Notes: a model not told the origin generated them from the sequence alone. Shown: positions 1 through 9,424, counted from the stretch's first letter. The stretch: 64,000 nucleotides of DNA from CAVPDA01 sp963702495 (GCA_963702495.1 CAVPDA010000003.1:434001-498000); one strand, 5' to 3'. Numbers and translations are program-made.

Positions 1-360
1 CCAGCCGGTCCGGTACTGGTCGCGGCGCAATTGCCGGATAGCAATCCGATCAAGAAGGTCGCCCTGGACTACGTTTCCCGCTACGAAGCGGCGCACGGTA
101 AAGGCAGCGCCACTACCTTCGGCGCCCATACCTGGGATGCGGCGATCCTGCTTGCCAATGCCATCCCAGTGGCGCTCACGAAGGCGCAACCGGGCACGAG
201 GGAGTTTCGCAAGGCGTTGCGCGACGCCCTGGAGGGCACGCGCAATGTGGTCGGCGCTCACGGCGTCTACAACATGAGCCCACAAGACCATGTCGGCCTC
301 GACCAGCGGGCGCGGGTAATGGTGAAGATCGAGAACGCATCGTGGAAACTGGTGCAGTAG
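1..360 (+). CDS. ABC transporter substrate-binding protein, LivK-like (3' end only)
   Basis: The frame is open from the first base, so this is the C-terminal ~119 residues of a protein that begins outside the window. The visible part (an Asn-Pro-Ile-Lys segment, then FGAHTWDAAILLANAI, then a stretch resembling FRKALRDALEG and a GVYNMSPQDHVGLD segment) matches the last lobe of periplasmic binding proteins of branched-chain amino acid or related ABC importers (Peripla_BP_6/LivK type). In that family the HxGLD and 'GvY' segments lie near the ligand cleft. The ligand cannot be read from this fragment. It ends 116 bases before the next gene on the same strand. The family call is inferred from sequence character. 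Confidence 0.7.
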   Translation, partial: PAGPVLVAAQLPDSNPIKKVALDYVSRYEAAHGKGSATTFGAHTWDAAILLANAIPVALTKAQPGTREFRKALRDALEGTRNVVGAHGVYNMSPQDHVGLDQRARVMVKIENASWKLVQ

Positions 361-476
361 CGTGCCGCCTCGCCCTGCCGTGTTGCCGGAAGCGGAGGTA
401 GACAGCAGGGCGCGCCGCCGTTTCGCGGCGGCACGCGGCTCGCGGCCTGCGGCTCGGCCGGCTCAGGAGAGTTGCC

Positions 477-2126
477 GTGCCCGGCGATGACGAGACCAAG
501 CTGGTGCGGCATTTTCGCCAGATTCTGCTGTGGCCGCTGCAGCTCATGCCGATTCGCGAAGGCGCCCAGATCCAGAAGCACTGGGAACCGCTGCTGCAAC
601 CCGGCCCGGACAATCCCTGGCGCGAAGTGGCGGACGAATTCACCGGCGACCCGACCCAGTTCCAGGAACGCCACTACAACGAGTTCGTGACCTTCCTGCC
701 CTTCGTCCAGCGGTTTCTTTACGGTGAGGGCAAGGTGGCAGGCAGCGGCTACGGCGAGTCGCCGATCCGCGTCTTCCGGCGCAGCGACGTCGCGCGCGTG
801 CGCATGACCTACCCGGACGCGGCGCAAGCGATCACGTTCGAGGTTGCCCACGTCGACCTCTACTTCTTTTTCGACATCGACGTGGTGGTGCTGGTGGTCG
901 AGATCCACGCCGACGACCTGCCGTTGGCGCGCGCCCAGGAGACCCTGTACCGATTCGGCCGCGGCTATCCCACCTACTGGGAGGCGGACGGCAACGGCGG
1001 CCATTGCCTGAAGCGCGCCGAATGGCTCGCCGGCGACGGCAGCGTGCTGGCAAGCTCCGACTTCGAGAACCGCCAGAAATACCTCTCCTTCGTCTGCCGC
1101 CACCGCGCCCCCAGCATCGCCTCGCACTGGGAGTTCCTGCTGAGTCCGTTGGCGTTGCACCACTCCGATCGCTCCGGGCCGATCCGCTACCGCCAGGTCG
1201 AATACCATCGCATGCCGCTGCTGGCGTTTCTGGCCATGGACGACGCGACCTCGCTGTCGCGCGCCGATTTCGTCCGGCTCGCACTCGTGAGCGCCCACGG
1301 CAGCGCTGACACGGCGCCCTATTCCGATGGGCACCTGCGGGATTTCGAGAGCCGCTACTGCTACGACCGCTACTGGACCGGGGCGCAATCGGGACGACCC
1401 GGCACCCGCTTGCTGTGCTGCGGTCATGCCTTGGTGATCGTCGGCGATCAGCGCGACCCGTTCGTCGCCGATCGTCACACCGGTCTGCTGCAGCAATTCC
1501 GCCACCAGTACTTCCTACTCTTTCTCGTCCCCCATTTCCACAAGGCGGCGCTGCTCATGATGTCGGACCGTCTGGTGGACGCCCTGAACCGCCTCGACAT
1601 ACACGAGCCGGAGTCGGTCAAGCGCTTCAAGCGCACGATCCGGCAGAAGCTCGAGATCTTCCTGCGCTTCACCCACCGCTACTGGTTTCACGAGGTATCC
1701 GACCAAGCCCAGGTGAAGGATCTGTATCGCATGTGCCGGGAATTCCTCGGCACCGACCGGCTCTACGCCGACCTGCGCGCCGAGATCTGGGACATGAGCC
1801 AGTATCTGGACAGCGACTCGCTGCGCCGCCAGGCGAATACCGTGGTCCGGCTCACCGTCGTCACCACTTTCGGCCTGATCGGCACCGTCACCACCGGCCT
1901 CCTCGGCATGAATCTGATCGCGGAGGCCGACAGCCCGGCGGCGACGAGGTGGCTCATCTTGCTGCTCACGTTCGTCCCGATCGCCGTGCTTACTCTGTAC
2001 ACGGTCATCAAGTCGAAACGCCTGTCGGACTTCCTCGAAGCACTGTCGGACGAGCGGCTGTCCACCGCCGGGAAATTCGCTGCTCTGCTCGACGTCTGGC
2101 GCAGCGATCGCCCGCGCAGCCCCTGA
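477..2126 (+). CDS. CorA-like membrane protein with large N-terminal domain
   Basis: A 549-residue protein starting at GTG, with a CAGGAGA ribosome site about 6 bases upstream. The C-terminal ~110 residues look like the CorA/ZntB transporter end: a hydrophobic helix (about 458-476) ending in a GMN tripeptide (477-479), a short loop with acidic residues (LIAEADSP), and a second helix (about 491-513) followed by a basic tail. GMN is the selectivity-filter signature of CorA magnesium channels. The first ~400 residues are not recognisable as the usual CorA cytoplasmic funnel, contain many aromatic and charged residues, and are much longer than usual (typical CorA ~320 aa). A role in divalent cation movement across the inner membrane is plausible but unproven. 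Confidence 0.65.
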   Translation: MPGDDETKLVRHFRQILLWPLQLMPIREGAQIQKHWEPLLQPGPDNPWREVADEFTGDPTQFQERHYNEFVTFLPFVQRFLYGEGKVAGSGYGESPIRVFRRSDVARVRMTYPDAAQAITFEVAHVDLYFFFDIDVVVLVVEIHADDLPLARAQETLYRFGRGYPTYWEADGNGGHCLKRAEWLAGDGSVLASSDFENRQKYLSFVCRHRAPSIASHWEFLLSPLALHHSDRSGPIRYRQVEYHRMPLLAFLAMDDATSLSRADFVRLALVSAHGSADTAPYSDGHLRDFESRYCYDRYWTGAQSGRPGTRLLCCGHALVIVGDQRDPFVADRHTGLLQQFRHQYFLLFLVPHFHKAALLMMSDRLVDALNRLDIHEPESVKRFKRTIRQKLEIFLRFTHRYWFHEVSDQAQVKDLYRMCREFLGTDRLYADLRAEIWDMSQYLDSDSLRRQANTVVRLTVVTTFGLIGTVTTGLLGMNLIAEADSPAATRWLILLLTFVPIAVLTLYTVIKSKRLSDFLEALSDERLSTAGKFAALLDVWRSDRPRSP

Positions 2127-2239
2127 CATCCCCCGGGTCAGCCGCTACTTGACGGAGATGGGAGCCGGCAAGAATGGCCGTGCCGATTGACGGATGACGT
2201 CGAGCCTTCGCGGTCTCCGTTGTGTCTTGAAATTTCGTC

Positions 2240-3006
2240 ATGTGGCTGTATCGTCCCTGGGGCGCCCGCTCCTCTGCGCTGCGCGACGATGTCCTGCGCA
2301 ATCCGAAGCGGGCCCTGCCCGTCGCGATCGGAACCGCTGCCGTCATCCTGCTGGTCGTGGCGAGTTTGTTCATCGCCTTCGGCACCGCCCCGCCGCGGCA
2401 ACAAATTGCGGGGCGAAGCTGGAAAACGCCGATTTCCGCAAGGCGCGCCTCGAACAGGCGGATTTCCGCGGCAGCAATGCCAAGTGGGCCAACTTCACGG
2501 GCGCCCAGCTGGCCAAGGCGGATCTGCGGGATGCCGACCTCTTCCATGCCACTTTCGACGACGCAGACCTCTCCGATGCGCGGTTCGGCGGCGCCTACCT
2601 GTTCGGCTCCAATCTGATCAACGCCAAGGCACCGCGAGCCGATTTCGCTGGCGCCTACCTCAAGGACATCCTGATGGAGGGGATCGATCTCTCGGGCGGG
2701 TCGATCAAAGGCTGCTACACGTTCCGGGGGGTGCTGACGGGAGCGAAACTGGTCGGGACCGACCTTTCCGGTGCCGATTTGACCGGAGCCGCGGCGGAGA
2801 GTGCGGATTTCTCCGGGGCACGCCTCCAAGGCACCAAGCTCCTCGGCGCCACTCTGCGCCACGCCGTATTCGCCGGTGCCGACATGGACGGGGCTGACCT
2901 CGCCAACGCCGACGTCTGGAATGCCAGTTTCGATCGCGCCCGCAACCGCCCGCCCTCGGTGCAGGACGCCCTGGTCGAACCATTCGTCGTACGCGACCGG
3001 CGCTGA
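2240..3006 (+). pseudogene. Pentapeptide-repeat membrane protein, interrupted by a frameshift
   Basis: The 5' part (from ATG 2240) encodes a cytoplasmic start MWLYRPWG and one strong membrane helix (PVAIGTAAVILLVVASLF). It then runs out of frame at about 2410-2413. The next frame gives about 190 residues of A(D/N)LXX pentapeptide repeats, for example ENADFRKARLEQADFRG and SGADLTGAAAESADFSGA. Adding one G to the GGGG run at 2410-2413 joins them smoothly as QQIAGAKLENADF, and the total length then becomes a multiple of three. Pentapeptide repeats fold into a quadrilateral beta helix used for protein-protein contact. The gene is either truly broken or carries a homopolymer sequence error. The alternative upstream start at 2194 gives only an arginine-rich shadow sequence. 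Confidence 0.6.
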
Positions 3007-3044
3007 GGTGCGGAAGCTCTGCCGGCCGAGGCGCGGACCGGCGC

Positions 3045-4607
3045 TCACCGCGCGGCGGGCGTGAAACTGACCAGTTCGATCCGAGCCCGTTCGAAAATCT
3101 CGCCCCGCCGATTGCGGTGCCCCCGTTCGTGGATGACGAAGCCGTTGACCTTGTCCGGCGCCACCCAGAGCGTGACCGACAGCGCGGCACCGGCCGAATT
3201 GCGTCCCTTCGCTTCGACACGGAAGGCATCGAAGGTCCCGGCAGGAACGGTGACCGTTTCCCTGGCGGCGACGCGCACATCGTAATAGGCATGCCGTGTC
3301 CGGCCGTCCTTCAGTGTCACGTCGAAGCGCGTCGACCAGGTCTTGCCGACCCAGTACTCGGCAACCAGATGCTGATACGGTGTGCGGCGCCGGCCGTCCG
3401 GCGTCACCAGGACATTTCCCAGCAGGTCGCTGACGCGCTTCCCCTGGTTGAAATGGACTTCGTCATCGGTGATCCGGGTGACGACGTACGCGTACCGTTT
3501 CTTCTCCGCCCCGCTCGCCGGATCGACTTCGCGATAGACGAACCGGTCGCCGACCCGGTACGGTCCCGCCCGGCGAGTTCCAGCTGACAGTGGGGTCGGC
3601 CCAGTGCTCGGGACCTGGACAGTGGGCCGCCCCTGTCGCGTCTGGATCCGCTCCAGCTTGAACATCGCGAGTTCGGAGAACTTGCCGTCCGGGAATCGCT
3701 TCAAGTACTCCTCGATCGGACTCGGCTCACGGGCGGCGCTGACCGACTCCCACAGGGCGAGTTCCTCTTCGTACTCGCGGTCCAGCTGCGCGTCGCCCGG
3801 CCGCGCCGCGTACGGACCCGGAACCAGGTACAGATCCTCTTCCAGCGACGTGCTCTCCCATGGCACCTGCCTGCCGCCGGAGGCGCGGCGCACGCTCTGA
3901 CGCACGCGCTTGAGCACCTCCTCGATGCGCAAACCCGGCGTCCGCATCTCGCGCAGCAGGTTTTCGGTGTACAGGCTGTTGCGGCCTTCACCGTCGTCGG
4001 CCAGATTGCCGGGCGCCGTCGAATAGGCGATCAGCGTCCCGGCGGGGGCATCCATCTGGCTCAAACCCTTCTGCCGGGGCTCGAACAGGGGGCCGAACGG
4101 ATTGTTGCGGCACGCGTCCAGAATCACGACGTTCATCGCATTCCGGGCGTCGCGCAGCCGATCGAGCAGGCGCGACACATCCACTGCCTGTGCCTCGAGA
4201 TCGGAGCGCGTGCGCAGCCGGACGTCAACCGGCAGCAGGAAATTGCGCCAGTCCAGCTGTACACCATGGCCGGCGAAGAAGAAAAGCCCGACTCCGCGGC
4301 GTTCCGTCAGCACGCGCCCGAAGGCGTCGAAGGCCTCTTCGAGTTCCTGCTTCGACGGCTCCAGCGTGACGGTGACGACGAAGCCATAGCGCCGCAGCAG
4401 TTCGGCGATCGCCTCGGCATCATGGACCGGATTGGCCAACGGCGATTGGGCATAGCGGCCCACGCCGACGACCAGGGCATGGCGTGGCTGGCCCTGGCCC
4501 GATGCAGCGTCGTGGCCGCTCCGGACTGTGCCGGCGAGGGCGAACAGGCATGCGCACAGTGCAGCGAGGGCGAGTCGCCGCGCCCGGGCATCAAGAACTA
4601 GCACCAT
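3045..4607 (-). CDS. Caspase-family (peptidase C14) protein, secreted
   Basis: About 520 residues from ATG 4607 (an upstream in-frame TTG at 4634 is also possible; neither has a clear ribosome site). An N-terminal hydrophobic segment (LALAALCACLFALAG) suggests export. The caspase fold follows: beta strand HALVVGVGRY, then the catalytic His in FFFAGHG (His114) and catalytic Cys in ILDACRNNPF (Cys166). Both dyad residues are present, so the protease should be active, probably arginine/lysine-specific as in metacaspase-like bacterial proteins. The C-terminal ~300 residues form an unrecognised region with a proline/threonine linker and a beta-rich end. It lies just downstream of a secreted cysteine-rich protein on the same strand and may share its transcript. 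Confidence 0.8.
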   Translation of the reverse strand: MVLVLDARARRLALAALCACLFALAGTVRSGHDAASGQGQPRHALVVGVGRYAQSPLANPVHDAEAIAELLRRYGFVVTVTLEPSKQELEEAFDAFGRVLTERRGVGLFFFAGHGVQLDWRNFLLPVDVRLRTRSDLEAQAVDVSRLLDRLRDARNAMNVVILDACRNNPFGPLFEPRQKGLSQMDAPAGTLIAYSTAPGNLADDGEGRNSLYTENLLREMRTPGLRIEEVLKRVRQSVRRASGGRQVPWESTSLEEDLYLVPGPYAARPGDAQLDREYEEELALWESVSAAREPSPIEEYLKRFPDGKFSELAMFKLERIQTRQGRPTVQVPSTGPTPLSAGTRRAGPYRVGDRFVYREVDPASGAEKKRYAYVVTRITDDEVHFNQGKRVSDLLGNVLVTPDGRRRTPYQHLVAEYWVGKTWSTRFDVTLKDGRTRHAYYDVRVAARETVTVPAGTFDAFRVEAKGRNSAGAALSVTLWVAPDKVNGFVIHERGHRNRRGEIFERARIELVSFTPAAR

Positions 4608-4636
4608 CGCCGCGAGGACAGCCAGGCGTGGCAACG

Positions 4637-5329
4637 CTACCGGTCAGCACAGCCCGCCTCGCAGCGGGCGAAGGCGGACTCGCAGCGGCTGCGGCAACCG
4701 GCATCGGGACAGCGGCTCTGGCATTGCCAGAGGCGGTCGCCGCAGGCGTGGACGCAGCGATCGGCGCCCAACTGCGCCTGCGACGGCGCGGCGCCCCCCG
4801 GCATGCGCAATGCACCCCGCACCGTGCAGCCATCCAGGCGGAATTCGCGCTTCGGGCCCGGCAGCAGCCGCCACTCGGCATCGGTGAACTGGAGCTCGGA
4901 TTGCAGCTCGCGCATAGCCGCCTCCCCCCTGATGAGATCCGATCCCTGCAGGGCGACGAGTGCCCAGCAATCCGCCTGACGCGCCGCATCCGGCGTACGC
5001 GGCGCCACGATGGGATGGCCGAGGGCAAGGCGGGCGCACTCGTGGGCGAAGAAAAACATGCGAGTCGTCGGCGACAGGCGAGGCAACGCCGCGGAGCTGT
5101 AGCGCAGCACGGCATGACCGTCCTCCATGGTCGCCTGCGCCACGCCGGAAAGCAGATCGTCGGCAATGGATGGCACTGCGCGGCCCTGCCCGTCGACGCA
5201 TCCGTCGAAGGTCTGTGCCTGCACAAGGCCGCTGCCGACTAGCAGGGCCGTCAGCACGACACAAAATCCGAAAGTCCGCTGGAGATGGGCAGGAACGATC
5301 ATGGTTTCATACACCTGGCAAGGATTCAC
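4637..5329 (-). CDS. Secreted cysteine-rich protein of unknown function
   Basis: 230 residues. A hydrophobic signal segment (FGFCVVLTALLVGSGLVQAQ) lies near the N terminus, perhaps starting at the internal Met10. The middle contains FFFAHECARLALGHP, with His96-Glu97 and His105 arranged like a degenerate zincin-type metallopeptidase helix, although the HExxH spacing is not met. The last ~45 residues hold eight cysteines in CxxxC spacing (CVHAC, CQSRC, CRSRC, CEAGC), suggesting disulfides in the periplasm or outside the cell. The gene ends directly before the caspase-like gene, so the two are probably co-transcribed. The family is not recognised and no function is assigned. Confidence 0.6.
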   Translation of the reverse strand: MNPCQVYETMIVPAHLQRTFGFCVVLTALLVGSGLVQAQTFDGCVDGQGRAVPSIADDLLSGVAQATMEDGHAVLRYSSAALPRLSPTTRMFFFAHECARLALGHPIVAPRTPDAARQADCWALVALQGSDLIRGEAAMRELQSELQFTDAEWRLLPGPKREFRLDGCTVRGALRMPGGAAPSQAQLGADRCVHACGDRLWQCQSRCPDAGCRSRCESAFARCEAGCADR

Positions 5330-5588
5330 GTGTGCAGTATGCCATCACGACATCGCCGGCAATCCGACGCGACCGTCTCAGGCTGCAACCATGCCAGCCC
5401 GGGTCTGGCACACGAAACAGACCCCATACGCCGACTGCGGCTCCAGTACAATACCCGGTGCCCCACCCCCCGGAAGTTGGACAGCCGGCCACTTCTTCCC
5501 GCTCGCGCCGAGTGCGCCGCAGGCGTGGCGGGCGGCGACGGCGGGTGGCGATGACGAGAATTGACGCAAGACGCGGATATCCCAAACC

Positions 5589-5849
5589 ATGACTGACACG
5601 GCATTGAACAAACAGGACGGCGATCATCGCCGTCGCCTGCGGGAACTGCTCGCAGTGCCGGAGCGCGATCGCTCGGACGCCCAGTGGGACGAGATTGCCG
5701 AACTGGAACTGCGACTCGCACCGGGCAATCGGATCGAGCCGGCCAGGCGCGGCGAGCCCCCATCCGCCCCGCCCCCGCCGCGCCAGCCGTCCAAGCGACA
5801 TCCGCCGGTCCGACCAACGGGCAAGAAGGCCAGGAAACCGAACCGATAG
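5589..5849 (+). CDS. Small hypothetical protein
   Basis: 86 residues from ATG 5589. The first half is acidic and helical (RRLRELLAVPERDRSDAQWD), and the second half is a proline/arginine/lysine-rich disordered tail. No signal peptide or membrane segment is seen. The 260 bases upstream (5330-5588) hold no recognisable gene. The initial ~45 residues look like real coding sequence, but no family is recognised and the frame could be spurious. Confidence 0.4.
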   Translation: MTDTALNKQDGDHRRRLRELLAVPERDRSDAQWDEIAELELRLAPGNRIEPARRGEPPSAPPPPRQPSKRHPPVRPTGKKARKPNR

Positions 5850-5955
5850 CCGAGCCCGCCGCAGTATCGGCGGGCGGATATCGGACAGCGAGAGGACGAA
5901 TTCGGACCGCTCGCACCGCCGGTCCGCCGCCCGAGACGCGGTCGTTTCTTGCGCT

Positions 5956-6597
5956 TCAACTCACCGGATCGAGTTGAGGAATCGACGAGTGGCGTTGGAT
6001 CAGGCCGGAAATCCTGCTGCCCACGTCGAGCTTCAGGTCCACCCCCTGCACCCGCGCCGACAACAGGAACTCGACGCCGGACAGGTCAGCGCCGGAGCAA
6101 CGATCCAGATCGATGAGCCGCGGCGGTTCCGGCCCACGCAGCATCCGGTGCAGGCTCATGACGACGTTGAAGTTGAGATTGCCGACGACGTGGGCGATGG
6201 CGCCGGTCTGAGTCTGTCTGGCCTGTACCGCGCCCGCCCGGAATGCCGATTTGAGATGTTCGATGACGGCGCGCGCGCGGCTGTGGCAGTCTCGCCGTTT
6301 CGAGAAGGTCAGGCCGGCCAGCATGTGTCCGGCGGATTTGCGTACCACGCGCACCAGGGTGACTTCGAAGATCTCCGTGGCATAACCGAGCCTGAGGCAT
6401 ATGCGGCCCCGTTCCGCGAGATCGGTCGGCCCACAGGAATCGGCATACTCGATGGCGACGCCGGCAAGCGAAAAATCGGTCACCGCCCCCTCTCTGCAGA
6501 CGAGTGAAGGGTCGAACCACTCGTACGACGCCCTCACCGGCACGGCCGGCTTGTAGCGCAGGGCGTGGCGCTTCTCCTTGGCAACCATCGGCATCAT
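5956..6597 (-). CDS. PilZ domain protein with a C-terminal STAS-like region
   Basis: 213 residues. The N-terminal half has the c-di-GMP binding signature of PilZ domains: an RxxxR motif (RHALR, residues 10-14) and DFSLAG (about 41-46, the D/NxSxxG motif). A downstream segment GHMLAGLTF fits the last PilZ strand. The C-terminal half (about 140-205: RLIDLDRCSGADLSGVEFLL followed by VDLKLDVG) has the rhythm of an MlaB/SpoIIAA-type STAS domain. It would be a cytosolic c-di-GMP effector. The neighbouring minus-strand gene encodes a GGDEF-EAL enzyme, which could supply its ligand. The start has GAGGT about 6 bases upstream. PilZ is confident; STAS is an inference. Confidence 0.75.
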   Translation of the reverse strand: MMPMVAKEKRHALRYKPAVPVRASYEWFDPSLVCREGAVTDFSLAGVAIEYADSCGPTDLAERGRICLRLGYATEIFEVTLVRVVRKSAGHMLAGLTFSKRRDCHSRARAVIEHLKSAFRAGAVQARQTQTGAIAHVVGNLNFNVVMSLHRMLRGPEPPRLIDLDRCSGADLSGVEFLLSARVQGVDLKLDVGSRISGLIQRHSSIPQLDPVS

Positions 6598-6695
6598 TGC
6601 TTACCTCGCAGCGGTGCCTGGACTCTAGCGCCGGGCGCCCTGCCTGTCCGTTCAATACGTCGCAGCGAGCCGCGGTTCTGCGCGCAATCTGCGCA

Positions 6696-8702
6696 TTATT
6701 CGGCACAGTTGCGTGCATGTTCGATAAAGCGCTGGAAATCGGCTGCCGGCAGGGGCTTGCTGAAGAGGTAGCCCTGGGCTTCGTCGCAGCCGTGGGCGCG
6801 CAGGAAGGCAAGCTGCTCCGGCGTTTCGACGCCTTCGGCCAGGACTCGGAGGCCCAGCGCCTTTCCCATGGCGATCACCGCCGCGGTGACTGCGGCGTGA
6901 TCCGCGTTGCCGGGAGTACCGGCGACGAACGAGCGGTCGATCTTTATACGGTCGATGGGCAGCAGCTTGAGCGCCATGAGCGAGGAGTACCCTGTTCCGA
7001 AATCGTCGATCGCCAGGGTGATGCCTAGGGATTTCAGCAACTGGGCCGTAGCGAGTGCGTTCTCGCTGGTCTGCAGCGACGACTCCGTGATTTCGATCTC
7101 CAGTTCCATACCGTCGGCCGGTATCCAGCACTCGTCGAGGACCGCGCGCAGTGAATCCGTGTGCCTGGAGCGAAGGATCTGCTGCGCGGAGAGATTCACC
7201 GCCATGCGCAGGGGCGACAGTCCGGCGGCGCGCCAGGTATCCATCTGCCCGCATACCGTCCGCATGACCCAGCTGCCGATCGACCGGATCATCCGGATCT
7301 CCTCGGCCAGCGCAATGAAACGATCCGGCCCGACATGACCCAGTTCCGGGTGATCCCAACGCACGAGCGCCTCGCCTCCCGTCACCCGGCCGCTGGCAAT
7401 CTCGATCTGCGGCTGGTAGTAGACGACGAACTCGTTGCGCTCCAGGGCGCGGTGCAGACTCTGCTCGAGCAGCAGCCGCTCCTGCACCCGGGTCGTCATC
7501 TTGGGCCGATAGAACGCGTAGCTGTTGGAGCCTCGCTCCTTGGCGCGATACATCGCCGTATTCGCGTGCTCGATGAGGCTCTGGGCGGTCGTTCCGTCCT
7601 GGGGGAAAAGGCTGATCCCAAGGCTGGCGGTCAGATTGAGTTCGCGCCCCTCGAATACGAAGGGCCGGTAGATCTGCTGGCAGATCTGTTTCGCCATGGC
7701 TACCGGTACCTGCGCGTCCAGGATGCCGCGCAGCACGAGTGCGAATTCGTCGCCACCAACCCGGGCCAGCATGTCCTCGGCGCGCACGCAGCGCCGCAGA
7801 CGCTCGGCGATCCCGCGCAGCACCTCGTCCCCGACGGCATGGCCGAGCGAGTCGTTGATGTTCTTGAACCGATCGAGGTCGAGGAACAGGACCGCGAGCC
7901 GCTCCCCCGAGCCGCTGGCGTTGGCGATCGTGTGGTCCAGGCGCTCCTGCAACCGACCGCGGCTGGCGAGTCCGGTCAGCGCATCGTCGGCGACCGGGCG
8001 CCGATGATCCGCCACTCCCGCCAGCGCTCCTCCGTCCAGGGCGACGAGCGTTGCAAGATAATGCGCAGGCTTTCCTGACCCGTTGCGCACCGGGCTGATG
8101 GACATCCACGCGGAGAAGCTGCTGCCGTCCTTGCGGCGCTCCCGGATCTGTCCGTGTACCTCAGCCGAGTCCGCGATCGCCTCGTGCAAGCCGGCAAGAA
8201 ACTCGCTCCAGTGCCCCTGGAAGAAACAGGACTCCAGTCTGCGGCCGACCACTTCTTCGGCACGCAGACCGGTGAACCCGCAGAACGCGCCATTGACGGC
8301 AACAATTCCACCCTCCGCATCGGCCATGACCATGCCGAGTCTGCTCTGTTCGAAGGCGATCGCCGCGAGCGCGGGGGCGAGTTCATGGGGCAGGCCCGGG
8401 CGAGACCGCGGGGCCGAGGCATCATGCTCGACAGCGCGAGCGCGGCCTCCCTGCTCCTCACCGAAGGGGTCCGACAGGACGGCAGAAGGTGCCTCGGATG
8501 AAGCGGACCCTCTCGCCTGCCCGCCCGGCCCTATCCCCATTCCGCCCCCCGTCACCTGCTCGTCCGTACCCGGTCGCGCCGATCCACCCATGGTTCCAGA
8601 ATAGCGCATTGCGGATTCATGATGCATTACAGGGGCGTCAGGTCCCCGGCAGTTCGACATCAGCCCGGAGGACGACGGACGCGGCATCATCTCGAAACTC
8701 AC
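6696..8702 (-). CDS. PAS-GGDEF-EAL cyclic-di-GMP turnover protein
   Basis: Up to 668 residues; the first ~90 are low-complexity and the true start may be an internal Met. Order: a PAS sensor domain (about 110-225, with VNGAFCGFTGLRAEEVVGR), a GGDEF domain whose catalytic motif RVGGDEF is intact (about 313-319), and an EAL domain with intact EALVRW (about 444), NLSAQ, EITES, DDFGTGYSS and VLAEGVET motifs. Both cyclase and phosphodiesterase sites therefore look catalytically complete, and only experiment can say which dominates. No membrane segment is seen, so it is probably cytosolic and controlled through the PAS domain. It lies 98 bases upstream of the PilZ gene on the same strand. Confidence 0.9.
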   Translation of the reverse strand: MSFEMMPRPSSSGLMSNCRGPDAPVMHHESAMRYSGTMGGSARPGTDEQVTGGGMGIGPGGQARGSASSEAPSAVLSDPFGEEQGGRARAVEHDASAPRSRPGLPHELAPALAAIAFEQSRLGMVMADAEGGIVAVNGAFCGFTGLRAEEVVGRRLESCFFQGHWSEFLAGLHEAIADSAEVHGQIRERRKDGSSFSAWMSISPVRNGSGKPAHYLATLVALDGGALAGVADHRRPVADDALTGLASRGRLQERLDHTIANASGSGERLAVLFLDLDRFKNINDSLGHAVGDEVLRGIAERLRRCVRAEDMLARVGGDEFALVLRGILDAQVPVAMAKQICQQIYRPFVFEGRELNLTASLGISLFPQDGTTAQSLIEHANTAMYRAKERGSNSYAFYRPKMTTRVQERLLLEQSLHRALERNEFVVYYQPQIEIASGRVTGGEALVRWDHPELGHVGPDRFIALAEEIRMIRSIGSWVMRTVCGQMDTWRAAGLSPLRMAVNLSAQQILRSRHTDSLRAVLDECWIPADGMELEIEITESSLQTSENALATAQLLKSLGITLAIDDFGTGYSSLMALKLLPIDRIKIDRSFVAGTPGNADHAAVTAAVIAMGKALGLRVLAEGVETPEQLAFLRAHGCDEAQGYLFSKPLPAADFQRFIEHARNCAE

Positions 8703-8755
8703 CGCGCGAATGCCCAGTCCAGAACGGTGCGGCGTGCGCGGGACTCAGGCCAGAC

Positions 8756-9424
8756 TCATGCGGCGATGCCACTGTGCAGCACGATGCGTCCGCCGCCTTC
8801 CTCGATGAGACCCTGCTGCTGCAGGTCTGTCATCACCCGGCTGACCATCTCGCGCGAGGCGCCGACCATCTTCGCAATATCCACCTTGTGAATCTTGGGC
8901 GCGACGACGTGCTGGCCATTGATGGTCTCGGCCATATCCAGCAGCAGGCGGGCGACACGACCGCAAACGTCCATCAGGGCCAGGCTTTCGATCTTCCTAT
9001 CGGCTCGACGCAACCGGCGCACCAGGTTGCGTATGATGTAATAGGACACATCGGTGCTTTCCTGCAGGAAGCGCTTGAAATCGCTCTTGCCGATGACGAC
9101 CAACTGACTTGGGCTCAAGGCGATGACGGTGGCGGAGCGTGGGTTGTCGTCGAGTACTCCCATCTCGCCGAACAGCTCACCGGGACCGAGAACGCCAAAG
9201 ATGACTTCGCGCCCCTGTTCGTCGGTCGCGAGCACCTTGAGACTTCCCGAAAGAATCAGGTACACGAAGTCGATGCGGTCCGCGGCATGAATGACGGTCG
9301 TGTTGCGCGCCACGCGGCGCATCATTGCGACACGGGTGATTGCGTGGAGCGCATCCTCCGGCATGCCGTTGAACATGGAGAACGTGCGCAAGGTCGCGAC
9401 GGTCACTCCTCTTTCGCCAGTCAT
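8756..9424 (-). CDS. Crp/Fnr-family transcriptional regulator
   Basis: 222 residues with an N-terminal cyclic-nucleotide-binding fold (LSGSLKVLATDEQGREVIFG, LGPGELFGEMGVLDD) and a C-terminal winged helix-turn-helix (KVDIAKMVGASREMVSRVM). The glycine-rich phosphate-binding-cassette region GELFGEMGVLDDNPRSATV resembles that of Crp. It lacks the N-terminal cysteine cluster of Fnr, so oxygen sensing through an Fe-S cluster is unlikely. The start is supported by an AAGGGGGG ribosome site. It stands alone, so its targets cannot be read from context. Confidence 0.88.
   Translation of the reverse strand: MTGERGVTVATLRTFSMFNGMPEDALHAITRVAMMRRVARNTTVIHAADRIDFVYLILSGSLKVLATDEQGREVIFGVLGPGELFGEMGVLDDNPRSATVIALSPSQLVVIGKSDFKRFLQESTDVSYYIIRNLVRRLRRADRKIESLALMDVCGRVARLLLDMAETINGQHVVAPKIHKVDIAKMVGASREMVSRVMTDLQQQGLIEEGGGRIVLHSGIAA

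Noticed and set aside
2194..2400. Upstream start at 2194 for the pentapeptide protein
   Set aside because: That 5' segment is arginine/cysteine-rich shadow sequence; the frame from 2240 has a proper membrane helix.
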